Origin: Nocardia miyunensis NBRC 108239
GTDB taxonomy: Bacteria > Actinomycetota > Actinomycetes > Mycobacteriales > Mycobacteriaceae
DNA length: 64,000 nucleotides
NCBI RefSeq assembly: GCF_001613065.1
Contig: NZ_BDBQ01000064.1
Location: 35,928 to 99,927 of the forward strand
Reading direction: 5' to 3'
Part shown: positions 62,575-64,000 of the stretch, one piece after another
Layout: each line of letters opens with the position of its first letter
Numbering within the stretch: the stretch's first letter is position 1
The notes under the pieces: model-generated
Databases searched by the model: none
What the model saw: the letters and a program-made list of their open reading frames with translations, nothing else
Told to the model about the DNA's origin: nothing
Made by a program: the position numbers and the translations under genes

Positions 62575-64000
62575 CTAAACGCTTGTTGAGAATCGGAGTC
62601 CCGGCGAACGACGCACGGGTGCGACCATGCCGTCGCGGAGTTCGACGCCGCGGCCGCAGTAGCGGGCGACCAGGTCGAGGTCATGACTGATGACGATGAC
62701 GGCGGTGCCGCGGGTCGTGGCGGCATCGCACAGCACGTCCATGATCGCGGTGGCGGTGGCCGGATCGAGCGCGGAGGTGACCTCGTCGCAGATCAGCAAT
62801 CGCGGCTGATGTGCCAGTGCGCGGGCGATCGAGACTCGCTGGCGTTGTCCGCCGGACAGTTCGGCGGGGCGGCGCCGCGCGTGATCGCGGGACAGGCCCA
62901 CCGCGTCGAGCAATGCCGCGACGGTCCGCTCCCGATCGTCGCCCCGCCGCAGGCCGCGGCGGGCCAGCGGGCGACCGATGATCTCCGCGACGTTCCGGCG
63001 CGGATTGAGTGTCGAACTCGGGTCCTGCGGAACCAATTGTACGGCGCGGCATACGCTTTCGGTGCGGCGCGCCGCGGTCAGCGGGATCGCGGTCCCGTCC
63101 AGGCGGATCGATCCGCTCGCACCGGGCTCGAGTCCGGCCAGGACCCGGGCGAAGGTGGTCTTCCCCGCACCGGATTCCCCGATCACCGCGGTCACAGCAC
63201 CTCGGGCGATGTCGAAGTCGACCCCTGCCAGCACAGAGTTCTCCCCGCGACGTACACCGATCCCACGGCAGGACAGCACCGAAACAGACTCTGCCGCAAC
63301 GGGATCGACATCAGCGGAGATCGTTTGCGGCGCAGGGCGATCGAATGGCCGACGGTCCAGACCGATGTCGTGGTCGGCCAGCGCGTCCAGCTGCTCCTGC
63401 TGATGCCCGGACAGTACGATCGCCATCTCGTCGTGGTCTGCCAATTCCCGAAGCACCCGCGCGATGCCCTGCCGGGCGGCCGGGTCCAGGCCCGCGAACG
63501 GTTCGTCGACGAGCAGGATTCGCGCATCGCGGGACAGCGCACGCGCGAGCGCGACGCGACGTTGCTGCCCGCCGGACAGTTCGCCCACCCGCCGGGAGGC
63601 GAGCTCGCCGGACAGGCCCACCCGCGCCAGCAGCTCGACGGGCCCGCGGGCGCCGTCGGCCGGAGCGAGCTCGGTCAGCAGCGCCCGCACCCGCATCGTC
63701 GGGTTCAGCGCCGATCCCGGATCCTGGCCGACGTATGCGATCCGCGTGCGCCGCAACTCGCGCAGCCGGCGCGGGCCGAGCGTGAGGATGTCGTGCCCCA
63801 GGACGGTGATCGACCCCGCCCGATGCCGGATCGCGGGCGGCAGCGAGCCGACCGCCGCCTGCATCAGGGTGGTCTTGCCGCTGCCGGAAGCGCCCCGCAC
63901 CACGGTGACGGCGCCGTGCGGCACGGTTGCGGAGATGTCCCGTAACACTATGTCGCCCTTGGCATTTTCCAGAGTCACGGCATCGATGACGATCGCCGGT
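62575..64000 (-). CDS. Fused two-domain ABC transporter ATPase (Opp/Dpp/Nik type), N-terminus outside window
   Basis: 474 residues visible; the frame stays open to the right edge (PAIVIDAVTLENAKGD), so the true start lies beyond it. Two complete nucleotide-binding domains: first GASGSGKTT, LSGGQQRR, LLVDEPFAGLD; second GESGAGKTT, LSGGQRQR, LICDEVTSALD and ISHD. The Q-loops QDPGSALNP and QDPSSTLNP are those of dipeptide/oligopeptide/nickel importers, here fused as in YejF/GsiA-type proteins. It powers a membrane transporter for a small peptide, opine or metal chelate. It lies upstream of the NRPS on the same strand, so import or export of the NRPS product is a possible job. Permease and binding protein would lie outside the window. 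Confidence 0.9.
   Translation of the reverse strand, partial: PAIVIDAVTLENAKGDIVLRDISATVPHGAVTVVRGASGSGKTTLMQAAVGSLPPAIRHRAGSITVLGHDILTLGPRRLRELRRTRIAYVGQDPGSALNPTMRVRALLTELAPADGARGPVELLARVGLSGELASRRVGELSGGQQRRVALARALSRDARILLVDEPFAGLDPAARQGIARVLRELADHDEMAIVLSGHQQEQLDALADHDIGLDRRPFDRPAPQTISADVDPVAAESVSVLSCRGIGVRRGENSVLAGVDFDIARGAVTAVIGESGAGKTTFARVLAGLEPGASGSIRLDGTAIPLTAARRTESVCRAVQLVPQDPSSTLNPRRNVAEIIGRPLARRGLRRGDDRERTVAALLDAVGLSRDHARRRPAELSGGQRQRVSIARALAHQPRLLICDEVTSALDPATATAIMDVLCDAATTRGTAVIVISHDLDLVARYCGRGVELRDGMVAPVRRSPGLRFSTSV

Noticed and set aside
1..64000. tRNA/rRNA genes, CRISPR arrays, transposases or att sites
   Set aside because: None could be seen by reading; no transposase-like or integrase-like protein and no regularly spaced repeat array.

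Overview
The window is GC-rich DNA with dense, often overlapping genes. Its content (F420-type LLM oxidoreductase, mycofactocin-type dehydrogenases, several P450s, Ala/Pro-rich secreted protein, giant NRPS) suggests a mycolic-acid actinomycete of the Nocardia/Rhodococcus type. That is an inference from gene content and base use, not a taxonomic assignment. No rRNA, tRNA, CRISPR array or insertion sequence was seen.

Region 1 (1-12.6 kb, minus strand) is a long catabolic gene train. Read in transcription order it holds a small unknown protein, TPP-dependent E1 alpha and E1 beta, two SnoaL/NTF2-fold proteins, an Old-Yellow-Enzyme/FAD reductase, a P450 with its own promoter, a nitroreductase, an enoyl-CoA hydratase, a CaiB CoA-transferase, a second crotonase, a flavin monooxygenase and a thiolase. 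Many genes overlap by 1-8 bases. A divergent 551-residue HTH protein (12.9-14.5 kb) faces it across a shared spacer carrying GTGACACA repeats. The combination of NTF2-type dehydratase, OYE reductase, CaiB transferase and SDR resembles the toolkit of bile-acid dehydroxylation, so an alicyclic or terpenoid/steroid-like substrate is likely, but none can be named.

Region 2 (14.6-31 kb) holds satellite units with the same chemistry: acetoacetyl-CoA synthetase with two SDRs and a FAS1-like dehydratase (minus); a P450 plus an E2-like protein that has lost its catalytic His (plus); a P450-ALDH-ADH-SDR-FAH-family operon (minus); an unknown winged-helix/coiled-coil protein; and a second OYE reductase. 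A 10-mer, AAACATGATT, recurs in the OYE2 promoter and next to the first P450 promoter, hinting at common control.

Region 3 (31.3-44 kb) is mixed housekeeping and accessory DNA: PAS-GGDEF cyclase, lipase-like hydrolase, VOC protein, MerR regulator, LLM oxidoreductase, TetR with an alpha/beta hydrolase, a decayed GNAT gene, a large FAD/Fe-S dehydrogenase with a divergent GntR regulator and a perfect 16-bp palindrome at their shared start, a stand-alone IF-1 paralogue with a tiny upstream ORF, and a secreted Pro-rich protein.

Region 4 (44.1-64 kb, minus) is a single 6036-residue five-module NRPS (C-A-T-E, C-A-T, C-A-T, C-A-T, C-A-T-TE), preceded by a fused two-domain ABC ATPase cut by the window edge. 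The first C domain is EntF-like, and module 2 carries a sequence scar suggesting loss of an epimerization domain. The product is predicted to be an N-capped pentapeptide; the last residue is Thr/Ser-like and the first possibly basic. This is the strongest candidate for an undescribed system.
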